From assembly GCA_963736355.1 (NCBI GenBank), contig CAVTOO010000007.1, forward strand, positions 1 to 64,000: a stretch of DNA of 64,000 bases, in the 5' to 3' direction. The notes below the pieces were generated by a model that worked only from the letters and a program-made list of their open reading frames with translations, was not told the DNA's origin and did not search any database. Below, in pieces: positions 1 to 8,392 of this stretch. Position numbers and translations under genes: made by a program. Each line of letters begins with the position of its first letter. The first letter of the stretch is position 1. Source of the DNA: CAVTOO01 sp963736355 (lineage in GTDB: Bacteria > Pseudomonadota > Alphaproteobacteria > Rhizobiales > Xanthobacteraceae).

Positions 1-372
1 CCATGACAGCGACTTCTTGGCCCGCAAGAGGCGCCATGCTGCGGCGCAAAGCCTGTCCCGACATCGAGGCCGATGGCGAGATGCACGGGCATTCGGCGTT
101 GTCGGAAGTGTCGCGGCACAAAGTTCTGCCTGCATCCGCCTGTTCGGCGGAACTAACGCGCGGATGATGCCCAATCTGGATGCTGGCAACATCGCCTATC
201 AGTTGATCAAGATCATCGGCGATGCGCTGCCAGTGGGGCCGATTCTGATTCGGACGCGCGTCCGGCGCATCTGACGCCGTCGGTGACGACGCGGGGCATC
301 GTCAACATGACGGCGGTCGCGGCGGCGGAGGCGATGGAAGAGGCTCCCCGCCAGCAAAAGCTGCAGTTCAGG
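1..372 (+). pseudogene. Degraded copy of the maeB 3' end
   Basis: This is the left-arm counterpart of the phosphotransacetylase-like C-terminus of maeB. Fragments such as MMPNLDAGNIAYQLIKIIGD are readable on the plus strand but switch frame repeatedly, and the stop codon present in the right arm is lost. I regard it as an artefactual copy, not a second locus. Confidence 0.8.
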
Positions 373-511
373 CTCCGCCTTGTCGGGTAGCCTGTCGCGT
401 TGATGGCTGTTTTGACGGAATGACCGTTGAGGCGTTTGAAAGTCCGTCCCGGTACCGGCATACGGGGCGGCGAGGGACGATGACCGGAACGATAACCCAA
501 GGAGACACCAG

Positions 512-804
512 ATGATGAAGACCCTGCAGTGCGGCCCCGCAGCAGTGGTTGACGTGGCGGCGGCGCTGCCGGCTCTGGCGCAGAATAATACGCTCGGTGG
601 CGCGCTGCTCGCGGCGCAGCAGGCGCAGTCATTGGCGGCGCGGCAACCGGCCGGGCCGGGCGGGGCGGTGGTTGGCGTGATCGGCGCGGCCGCGCTGGGT
701 TCGCAGATGGCGCGTGTGCGGGCTATTACTGGTACGACAATCGTTGCTGGCTGCGTTATCGCAACGGCGAATATCGCCCGGTCAACCGTCGCAACTGCTA
801 TTGA
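512..804 (+). pseudogene. Degraded copy of the glycine-zipper protein gene
   Basis: Same gene as 3263-3574, in inverted orientation. The ribosome-binding sequence and the ATGATG start are kept, and the C-terminal Asn-Cys-Tyr ending is followed by TGA at 802-804. The signal peptide and glycine-zipper region between them carry several indels, so no frame is continuous. Confidence 0.8.
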
Positions 805-888
805 GTTAGCCGACCGGTGCGGCGGCGATCGTCGCCGCGCCGGGTTAGGTTTGTCTGATTGCCCGCCAGCCGGAGAATTTCTTCGCCC

Positions 889-1305
889 ATGTCGCCTATT
901 TTTTTCGCCCTTGGCCGAGTGTTCCTGATCATCGTCTTCGTTTATAGCGGCGTGAACCAGCTTCTCGATCGCGCCACGGCCTGAACACCATCGCTTCCGG
1001 TTCCGGCGCAGTTCACCCAGTACACCTGCGGCTGGAGCAGGCGACCGGCATCGGCGGTTGGCGGCCTGCAGGTGGTTTTCGGTCTCCTGATTGCCTTCTG
1101 GTTGCCGCGCGCCTGGTTTGCCTTGTCTCGCTCGCGCTCTACACAATTGCCGCCACGGTCCACGATTTCTGGGTATCCCTGCCGACGTGGCGCAGCTCGA
1201 ACAGCTCAATCATTTTCTGAAGAACCTCGCTATTCTCGGCGGGCTTCTGCTGGTTGTCGGTATCGGTTCGCCGTCGCGAGCGCCGTGCAGTTCGACGATC
1301 ACTGA
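889..1305 (+). pseudogene. Degraded copy of doxX
   Basis: Same gene as 2725-3182. The start ATG and the final DDH-stop are conserved, but about 25 bases are missing near 1050 along with other small deletions. Its C-terminal stretch (LEQLNHFLKNLAILGGLLLV) is open here and shows how the right-arm frameshift should be read. Confidence 0.8.
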
Positions 1306-1319
1306 TCTCGAACCATAAG

Positions 1320-1363
1320 CCCATCCTTGGAGACGCGCCTTTCAGGCGCTCCTCAGGATGAGG
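1320..1363. repeat. Palindromic repeat C, left-arm copy
   Basis: Reverse complement of the element at 2667-2710 carried along by the fold-back; not an independent copy. Confidence 0.8.
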
Positions 1364-1383
1364 CCATCAATGTTGGTCAGGCC

Positions 1384-1890
1384 TTAAAGGCGTGCGCCGC
1401 GTCGAGCGTCGTGTCGCACTTCCTGGCTTGAGGCCGTGACGCTTCAGAATGTCCTGTGGTGCATCCTGCGGGAACCGCCCGGGAAGACGGGCACGCCGCC
1501 GGGCAACCGCACATTCGCGCTTCTGACAAAAACAATTTGTCGTAGCTGTCGAGGAACATGCCGGAAAGCATCGGCTGCTGCCGTGGCCGTGATGTGGCCC
1601 TGGCTAAATCTGCATGCGCGCAGGTGTCGCTGAGCTATGCGCCGGCCGGGTTCCACAACGTGGCTTTCGGATTTTCAGGGTTGCTGCGTGCTACACGACA
1701 CGGCGATGCGCAAGCGAGTTGGTCCTCGTAGGAATTGCGACCGTGAACGATGAGGCTGTCTCGTTGAAGAAGCGCTGATCTGCATCGAACTTGAGCGAGG
1801 CCGGGCATCACATGGTGTCGAGTCCGCCAGCATCCCGTCGGCGCTGACGATGGCGCAGACTTTAACGATGATGCCCGGCGTGCGGCTCAT
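1384..1890 (-). pseudogene. Degraded copy of the DHFR-family gene
   Basis: Left-arm counterpart of 2083-2646 with start (1890) and stop (1384) retained but about 55 bases lost in scattered deletions, so the frame is broken. It matches the intact copy only in short blocks. Confidence 0.8.
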
Positions 1891-1957
1891 GGGCAGAATG
1901 GCACCTTCATCTGCGGCATGTAAAAATCATTCCACTTGCAGATCGGCTCAGGCCCTG

Positions 1958-2015
1958 CTCGTCGCCCATATCGTTGTCAGTCAGGCATCGCGCGTCCGCG
2001 TCGTGATCTCTCGCT
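1958..2015. other. Loop between the fold-back arms
   Basis: These 58 bases separate the two arms and have no counterpart elsewhere in the window. No gene or motif is recognisable. In a read fold-back this would be the turn-around segment, possibly with adapter or low-quality bases. Confidence 0.7.
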
Positions 2016-2082
2016 CAGGGCCTGAGCCGATCTGCAAGTGGAATGATTTTTACATGCCGCAGATGAAGGTGCCATTCTGCCC

Positions 2083-2646
2083 ATGAGCCGCACGCCGGGC
2101 ATCATCGTTGAAGCTTGCGCCATCGTCAGCGCCGACGGGATGCTGGCGGACTCGACGCATGTGATGCCCGCCTCGCTGAAGTTCGACGCCGATCAGCGCT
2201 TCTTCAACGACACGCTGGAGCGCGCCGACCTCATCGTCCACGGTCGCAATTCCTACGAGGATCAACCGAACTCGCTGCACCGTCGCCGCGTCATCCTCAC
2301 GCGCCGCATCACTGCACTTGCCGGCGATCCTGAAAATCCGAAAGCGACCTTGTGGAACCCGGCCGGCGCGTCCTTCGCGGACGCCTGCGCGCATGCCGGA
2401 TTTAGCCAGGGCCGCGTTGCCATCATCGGCGGCACGGATGTCTTCGGCATGTTCCTCGACAGCTACGACACATTCTTTTTGTCGGAAGCGCCGAATGTGC
2501 GGTTGCCCGGCGGCGTGCCGGTCTTCCCGGGCGTCCCGCACGACGCGCCACAGGATATTCTGAAGCGTCACGGGCTCAAGCCGGATGCAACACAGACGCT
2601 CGACGCCGCGCACGGCGTGACGCTGACGCCGTGGACGCGCGTTTAA
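2083..2646 (+). CDS. Dihydrofolate reductase-family (RibD C-terminal-like) protein
   Basis: A 187-residue protein resembling the DHFR/RibD C-terminal fold. It has an N-terminal strand with SADGMLAD, followed by RADLIVHGRNSYED, a central VILTRR strand and the typical GGTDVFGMFL segment that lines the nucleotide site in this family. The start follows the end of the repeat loop directly and reads MSRTPGIIVEACAIVSADGM. Its substrate is not evident. Family members are NADPH-dependent reductases, often stand-alone and of unknown role, and this one is not next to folate or riboflavin genes. It is convergent with doxX, separated by repeat C. This is the intact copy; a broken one lies at 1384-1890. 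Confidence 0.8.
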   Translation: MSRTPGIIVEACAIVSADGMLADSTHVMPASLKFDADQRFFNDTLERADLIVHGRNSYEDQPNSLHRRRVILTRRITALAGDPENPKATLWNPAGASFADACAHAGFSQGRVAIIGGTDVFGMFLDSYDTFFLSEAPNVRLPGGVPVFPGVPHDAPQDILKRHGLKPDATQTLDAAHGVTLTPWTRV

Positions 2647-2666
2647 GGCCTGACCAACACTGGTGA

Positions 2667-2710
2667 CCTCATCCTGAGGAGCGCCTGAAAGGCGCGTCTC
2701 GAAGGATGGG
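2667..2710. repeat. Palindromic repeat C (dispersed family)
   Basis: A 44-bp imperfect palindrome starting CCTCATCCTGAGGAGCGCC and ending CGTCTCGAAGGATGGG. It sits between the convergent DHFR-like and doxX genes. A second copy at 58724-58768 also lies between convergent genes. Elements of this design are common in Bradyrhizobium-type genomes. Confidence 0.85.
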
Positions 2711-2724
2711 CTTATGGTTCGAGA

Positions 2725-3182
2725 TCAGTGATCGTCGAACTGCGGCTCGCGCTCGTCGCGCGACGGCGAACCGATACCGACCACCAGCAGAAGCCCGCCG
2801 AGAATAGCGAGGTTCTTCAGCAGATGATTGAGCGGTTCGTGCGCGCCACGTCGGCAAGATTCCAGAAATCGTGGAACAGGACCGTGGCGGCAATTGTGTA
2901 GAGCGCGAGCAACAAGGCAAACCAGCGCGCGGCAATGTTGAAGGCAATCAGGAGACCGAAAACCACCTGCAGGCCGCCAACCGCGATCGCCAGAAGGCGC
3001 ATCGTCGGCATGCCGGTCGCCTGCTCCAGCTGCAGTGTGTACTGGGTGAACTGCGCCGGAACCGAAATCTTGGAGGCGATCATGTCGGCCGTGGCGCCGA
3101 TATCGAGAAGCTGGTTCACGCCGCTATAAACGAAGACGATGATCAGGAGCACTCGGCCAAGGGCGAGAAAAATAGGCGACAT
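2725..3182 (-). CDS. DoxX family membrane protein (frameshifted)
   Basis: Small integral membrane protein of the DoxX family with about four hydrophobic segments (for example LALGRVLLIIVFVYSGVNQL near the N-terminus and VGGLQVVFGLLIAF in the middle). Such proteins are associated with thiosulfate or redox-linked membrane functions in some species, but the role here is unknown. I place the start at ATG 3182 (MSPIFLALGR). The frame breaks near 2848, where the translation otherwise stops early. Joining frames gives HLLKNLAILGGLLLVVGIGS and the stop at 2725. The left-arm copy is open across this point, so the shift is very likely a sequence error. Confidence 0.8.
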
Positions 3183-3262
3183 GGGCGAGACTCTCCGGCT
3201 GGCGGGCAATCAGACAAACTAACCCGGCGCGGCGACGATCGCCGCCGCGCCGGTCGGCAAAC

Positions 3263-3574
3263 TCAATAGCAGTTGCGACGGTTGACCGGGCGATATTCGC
3301 CGTTGCGATAACGCAGCCAGCAACGATTGTCGTACCAGTAATAGCCCGCCGCACGCGGTTCCATCTGCGAACCCAGCGCCGCGCCCGCGGCCGCGCCGAT
3401 CACGCCGCCAACCACCGCCCCGCCGGCCCGGCCGGTTGCCGCGCCACCAATGACTGCGCCTGCTGCGCCGCCGAGCAGCGCGCCACCGAGCGTATTATTC
3501 TGCGCCGAGGCTTCCTGCGCCGGCAGCACCACCGCCAGCGTCAACATTGCTGCGGCGCTCAGGGTCTTCATCAT
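3263..3574 (-). CDS. Secreted glycine-zipper protein
   Basis: A 103-residue exported protein. The signal peptide MKTLSAAAMLTLAVVLP is followed by a glycine-zipper stretch (GGALLGGAAGAVIGGAATG, then GGVIGAAAGAALGS), the pattern of 17-kDa surface-antigen-like proteins that insert in or span membranes. The C-terminus (YYWYDNRCWLRYRNGEYRPV) resembles short BA14K-like tails of rhizobial proteins. The start at the second of two neighbouring Met codons upstream (3574) is supported by an AAGGAG ribosome-binding site about 8 bases before it. It lies between doxX and maeB on the same strand. Function unknown. Confidence 0.75.
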   Translation of the reverse strand: MMKTLSAAAMLTLAVVLPAQEASAQNNTLGGALLGGAAGAVIGGAATGRAGGAVVGGVIGAAAGAALGSQMEPRAAGYYWYDNRCWLRYRNGEYRPVNRRNCY

Positions 3575-3716
3575 CTGGTGTCTCCTTGGGTTATCGTTCC
3601 GGTCATCGTCCCTCGCGGCCATTATGCCGGTTCCGGGACGGACTTTCAAACGCCTGCAAATTGCATTCCGTCAAAACAGCCATCAACGCGACAGGCCACC
3701 CGACAAGGCGGACCGA

Positions 3717-6033
3717 TCAGCTGAACTGCAGCTTTTGCTGGCGGGGAGCCTCTTCCATCGCCTCCGCCGCCGCGACCGCCGTCATGTTGACGATGCCCCG
3801 CGTCGTCACCGACGGCGTCAGGATATGCGCCGGACGCGCCGGTCCGATCAGGATCGGCCCCACCGGCAGCGCATCGCCGATGATCTTGATCAACTGATAG
3901 GCGATGTTGCCGGCGTCCAGATTGGGCATCATCAGCACGTTGGCTTCGCCCGACAGGCGGGAATGCGGGCAGGACTTTGTGCCGCGACACTTCCGACAAC
4001 GCCGAATCGCCGTGCATCTCGCCATCGGCCTCGATGTCGGGACAGGCTTTGCGCAGGAGCTCCGCGGCGTGGCGCATCTTGCGGGCCGAGTTGCTGTCAT
4101 GGCTGCCGAAATCCGAATGCGACAGGAACGCGATCTTCGGCTTCAGCCCGAACCGGCGCACATGCGTCGCAGCGCAGGCAGCAAGCTCCGCGAGTTCTTC
4201 GGCACTTGGGTCGAGCCGCACCTGCGTATCGGTGATGAAATATGGTCCGCGCGAGGTGATCACGAGCGCGAGCGCTGCGAAATCGCGATACGCCGGGCAT
4301 GGAGCCGACGATGTCGCGGATATGCCGCAGATGGCTCATGTAAGCGGCCTTCGACACCGCACAGCATGGCGTCGGCCTCGCCGCGCTGAACGGCGAGCGC
4401 TGCGATCACCGTCGCGTTGGTGCGCACCAGCGTGCGCGCGGCGTCCGGGCGTGACGCCCCGCGGCCGGCGATCTCGATATAGCTCTGCACATAGGACCGA
4501 TAGCGCGGATCGTCTTCCGGATTGACGAGGTCGAAATGCATCGCCGGCCTGGATCGACAGACCGAAGCGCTCGATGCGCGCCTCGCACCACCGACGGACG
4601 CCCGACCAGAATCGGCCGCGCCAGTTTCTCCTCGACCACGACCTGCGCCGCGCGCAGAATGCGCTCGTCCTCGCCCTCGGCGTAGATCACGCGCATCTGG
4701 TGGTCTTGGCCTGCGCGAACACCGGCTTCATGACGAAGCCGGAGCGGAAGACGAAACGGTCGAGCGCCTCGCGATACTGGTCGAAATCGGCGATCGGCCG
4801 CGTCGCCACGCCCGAAGTCCATCGCCGCCTTCGCCACCGCCGGGCGCGATGCGCAGGATCAGGCGCGGATCGAACGGATTGGGGATCAGCGAGCCGGGGC
4901 CGAAGCCTTGCGCCTGACCGTCGGAGGCGCGCAGCGCCACGTCGGACGGTGGATCGCGCGCCAGCTGCGCGATGGCATCGACCGCCGCGCGCTTCATCTC
5001 CTCGTTGATCGTGGTCGCGCCGACATCGAGCGCACCGCGGAAGATGTAGGGAAAGCAGAGGACGTTGTTCACCTGATTGGGAAAGTCCGAGCGCCCGGTG
5101 CAGATCATCGCGTCGGGACGGACTTCGCGCACCAGCGCCGGCATGATCTCCGGCGTCGGATTGGCGAGCGCCAGGATCAGCGGCTTCTTGCCCATGCGCT
5201 TGACCATTTCCGGCTGCACGACATTCGCCGCCGAGAGCCCGAGGAAAATATCGGCGCCGTCGATGACATCCATCAGCGTGCGCTGCTTGGTCTTCTGCGC
5301 ATAGATCGCCTTCCAGCGATCCATCGAGTTTCTCGCGACCCTCATAGACCACGCCTTCGAGATCGGTGACCCAGATGTTCTCGCGCTTGGCGCCGAGCGA
5401 GACGAGCAGGTTGAGGCAGGCGAGCGCCGCCGCGCCCGCACCGGACGTCACGATCTTCACCTTGTCGATCTTCTTGCCCGACAGTGCCAGCGCGTTCTGC
5501 ACCGCGGCCGAGACGATGATCGCGGTGCCATGCTGATCGTCATGGAACACCGGGATATTCATGCGCGCCTTGAGCTGCGCCTCGACCTCGAAGCATTCCG
5601 GCGCCTTGATGTCTTCCAGATTGATGCCGCCGAAGGTCGGCTCCAGCGCTGCAACCACGCTGACGATGTGATCGACTTCGGTCGCGTCGATCTCGATGTC
5701 GAAGCCGTCGATGCCGGCGAATTTCTTGAACAGGACCGCCTTGCCTTCCATCACCGGCTTGGCGGCGAGCGGCCCGATATTGCCGAGGCCGAGCACGGCG
5801 GTGCCGTTGGTCACCACGGCGACAAGGTTGGCGCGGCTGGTGAGTTCGGCGGCCTGCGCGGGATCGGCGGCGATGGCTTCGCTGGCCGCCGCCACGCCCG
5901 GCGAATAGGCCAGCGCCAGATCGCGCTGGTTGGCGAGCGGCTTTGTCGGCTGGATTTCAAGTTTTCCGGGCCGTGGCAGGCGATGATAAACGAGCGCGCC
6001 CGCGCGCAGATCGTCAGAAAACGAGGAGGTCAT
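3717..6033 (-). CDS. maeB: NADP-dependent malic enzyme with C-terminal phosphotransacetylase-like domain (multiple frameshifts)
   Basis: Oxidative decarboxylation of malate to pyruvate. The N-terminal ~260 residues are continuous and show the malic-enzyme core: LALAYSPGVAAASEAI, LEDIKAPECFEVE, VFHDDQHGTAI and a Rossmann segment VTSGAGAAALACLNLL. After about 5325 the frame changes; MDVIDGADIFLGLSAANVV, ILALANPTPEIMP and INEEMKRAAVDAIAQLA complete that domain. The phosphotransacetylase-like half (VIYAEGEDERILRAAQVVVE to ITSRGPYFITDTQVRLDPSA) follows in at least five further pieces and ends APRQQKLQFS-stop. The assembled length (~770 residues) equals the usual MaeB two-domain size. At least seven indels in one otherwise perfect gene point to consensus errors, not decay. 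A partial copy lies at 1-372. Confidence 0.9.
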
Positions 6034-6070
6034 TCGTCGCTTCCGAACGCCGTCTTACATGCGTCCGCCT

Positions 6071-7869
6071 TCAGTTCTGAGGCAGATTGAGCCTTAAGTG
6101 GAGTTCACGCAACTGCTTCGGTGTCACTTCTGACGGCGCTCCCATCAGCAGGTCTTCGGCGCGCTGATTCATCGGGAAAACCACGACTTCGCGCAGGTTT
6201 TCCTCACCGCACAGCAGCATGACGATGCGATCGACGCCCGGCGCAATGCCGCCATGCGGCGGCGCACCGAGCGACAGCGCGCGCAGCATGCCGCCGAACT
6301 TCGCTTCCAGCACGTCCTCGCCGTAGCCCGCGATCGCGAACGCCTTCTTCATCACCTCGGGGCGATGATTGCGGATCGCGCCCGACGACAATTCCACGCC
6401 GTTGCAGACGATGTCGTACTGGAACGCGGTGATGGACTGGATCGTTTCCTCGTCCTTCGGGTCGAGCTTGAGGAACGCGTCGATGTCGTAGTTCGGCATC
6501 GAGAACGGGTTGTGCGAGAAGTCGATCTTCTTGTCTTCCTCGTTCCATTCGAACATCGGGAAGTCGACGATCCAGCAGAACGCGAACTGGTCCTTCTCGA
6601 CCAGGTTCAGATCCTCGCCGATCTTGTTGCGCGCCGCGCCTGCGAACTTGACGAAATCCTTCGGCTTGCCGGCGACGAAGAACACCGCATCGCCGACGCC
6701 GAGCCCGAGCTGCTTGGCGATCGCCGCCGTCCGCTCCGGTCCGATGTTCTTGGCGATCGGGCCAGCACCGCCCTCCTCGCCGTCGCGCCAGAAGATGTAG
6801 CCCAGCCCCGGCTGACCCTCGCCCTGCGCCCATGAATTCATGCGGTCGCAGAAGGCGCGGTTGCCGCCGCCCGGCGCCGGGATCGCCCACACCGCGGTGC
6901 CGCGGCGCTTCGAGAATGCGCGCGAAAATCTTGAAGCCGGAGCCGCGGAAATGCTCGGACACGTCCTGCATCATGATGCGGGTTGCGCAGGTCCGGCTTG
7001 TCGGAGCCGTACTTGCGCATCGCATCGGCATATGGATGCGCGGGAACTGCGGCGTCACCGGCTTGCCGTTGCCGAATTCCATCGAACACGCCGCGCAGCA
7101 CCGGCTCGACCGCGTTGAACACGTCGTCCTGCGTGACGAAGCTCATCTCGATGTCGAGCTGGTAGAACTCGCCGGGCGAACGGTCGGCGCGCGCGTCCTC
7201 GTCGCGGAAGCAAGGCGCGATCTGGAAATAGCGATCGAAGCCCGAGATCATGAGCAGCTGCTTGAACTGCTGCGGCGCCTGCGGCAGCGCGTAGAACTTG
7301 CCCGGATGCAGGCGCGAGGGCACGAGAGAAGTCGCGCGCGCCTTCCGGCGACGACGCCGTCAGGATCGGCGTCTGGAATTCGAAGAAGCCCTGCTCGCTT
7401 CATCGCTGGCGCAGCGAGTCGATCACCGCGCCGCGCATCATGATGTTCTTGTGCAGCCGGTCGCGGCGCAGATCGAGGAAGCGATATTTAAGGCGCGTCT
7501 CCTCGGGGTATTCCTGATCGCCGAACACCGGCATCGGCAATTCGCCGGCCGCGCCCAGCACCTCGATCTCGGTGATGAAGAGTTCGACCGCGCCCGTGGG
7601 CAGATCGGCGTTTTCGGTACCGGCCGGGCGCGACCCGCACTTGGCCGTCGATCCGCACCACCCACTCCGAGCGCAGCGCCTCGACCGTCTTGAAGGCCGG
7701 CTGAATCCGGATCGACCACGCACTGGGTCAGGCCGTAGTGGTCGCGCAGGTCGATGAACAGCAAGCCGCCATGGTCACGGATGCGGTGACACCAGCCCGA
7801 CAGGCGCACCGTTTCGCCGATGTGGCTGGCGCGCAGCGCGCCGCAATTGTGTGACCTGTAGCGATGCAT
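6071..7869 (-). CDS. aspS: Aspartyl-tRNA synthetase (multiple frameshifts)
   Basis: Class II aminoacyl-tRNA synthetase, attaching aspartate to tRNA in the cytoplasm. ATG 7869 opens the anticodon-binding OB domain (VRLSGWCHRIRDHGGLLFID). Motif 2 is visible as RYFQIAPCFRDEDARAD near 7220. The bacterial insertion domain and motif 3 (HGGIAPGVDRIVMLL) lie in the intact 6071-6892 portion, which ends LHLRLNLPQN. Total ~599 codons, the normal bacterial AspRS size. The frame changes around 7690, 7620, 7390, 7320, 7085, 6985 and 6900. Whether it charges only tRNA-Asp or also tRNA-Asn cannot be told. It is transcribed toward maeB, 37 bases apart. Confidence 0.92.
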
Positions 7870-7919
7870 GATTATCCTTGAGAATCGGGGCCAAACGGGC
7901 GGCTGGAGGCCTTGGGTAT

Positions 7920-8024
7920 ATAGCGTTTTCGAGCGAAGTGGGAACCGGTTCGCGTGAAGAAAACGCGTCAAAACAACGAACTAGAGCCACGGCTTTGATT
8001 TCATCAAAGCCGGATAGGCTCTAG
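7920..8024. repeat. Dispersed repeat A, copy 1 (105 bp, two hairpins)
   Basis: The first half pairs GCGTTTTC with GAAAACGC around a central ACCGGTTCG. The second half is the hairpin CTAGAGCC...GGCTCTAG enclosing GGCTTTGA/TCAAAGCC. Copies are at 21164-21268, 38358-38412 (first half only) and 42652-42753. This copy lies directly upstream of aspS. Confidence 0.9.
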
Positions 8025-8090
8025 CCGAGCCCATCACGCGCCGCAACACGCCGGACAGGCAAAAAAGCCCGCCGAATCAGGGTTTAGGCC

Positions 8091-8381
8091 TTATTTCGGC
8101 GCCTCGGCGGAGGGCATTAGCCGCGCGGCGGCCGTGCCGATGATGCAGCCCAGGAGATAGGCGACGCCGAACAGCACCAGCGTCTCGAACCACAGACCCG
8201 CCACGCCTCTGACGACGCCGCTGTAGACGACCCCGGCGCCGATCGCGGCCAGCACGAGATACGCCTGCAACCAGGCATTCGACGCCGGTGCGCTCTGGCG
8301 CTGCGACACCCAGCCCGTGGTCAGCCCGATAACGGCGCACACCGCGGTCCAGATCCAGAATTGCTCGATCACATAGCGCAT
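8091..8381 (-). CDS. Small membrane protein, unknown function
   Basis: A 96-residue protein with three predicted membrane spans: near residues 8-25 (IWTAVCAVIGLTTGW), about 40-58 (AYLVLAAIGAGVVYSGVV) and about 65-88 (LWFETLVLFGVAYLLGCIIG). It has no recognisable domain. It starts 11 bases after the stop of the OmpA-domain gene and has a plausible ribosome-binding sequence (AAGGGCAAG), so the two are probably co-transcribed and it may assist or modulate that envelope protein. That link is inferred from position only. Confidence 0.65.
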   Translation of the reverse strand: MRYVIEQFWIWTAVCAVIGLTTGWVSQRQSAPASNAWLQAYLVLAAIGAGVVYSGVVRGVAGLWFETLVLFGVAYLLGCIIGTAAARLMPSAEAPK

Positions 8382-8392
8382 GAGCTTGCCCT

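Larger units (their letters stand above)
1..1957. repeat. Left arm of a ~2 kb fold-back inverted repeat
   Basis: This arm is the reverse complement of 2016-4101, about 130 bases shorter because of many small deletions and some substitutions. The arms face each other across a 58-base loop (1958-2015) and the match begins abruptly at 1957/2016. Every gene in this arm is broken relative to the right arm. No transposase or terminal repeat accompanies it. The most likely origin is a long read that continued onto its complementary strand at a contig end. A genuine inverted duplication is less likely but is not excluded from sequence alone. Confidence 0.93.
2016..4101. repeat. Right arm of the fold-back inverted repeat
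   Basis: This is the better-preserved arm. It holds the DHFR-family gene, doxX, the glycine-zipper gene and the last ~385 bases of maeB. At its 3' end it continues into unique sequence (the rest of maeB), whereas the left arm stops at base 1 of the window. It also has errors of its own: doxX is shifted at about 2848, where the left arm keeps an open frame. Confidence 0.9.

Noticed and set aside
1..4101. A composite transposon or genuine inverted duplication
   Set aside because: No transposase, no terminal repeats or target duplications, and one arm is corrupted in every gene; a read fold-back explains it better.
8040..8090. An intrinsic terminator after the 96-residue membrane protein
   Set aside because: There is a T-run on the minus strand, but the preceding GC-rich sequence does not form a convincing stem.
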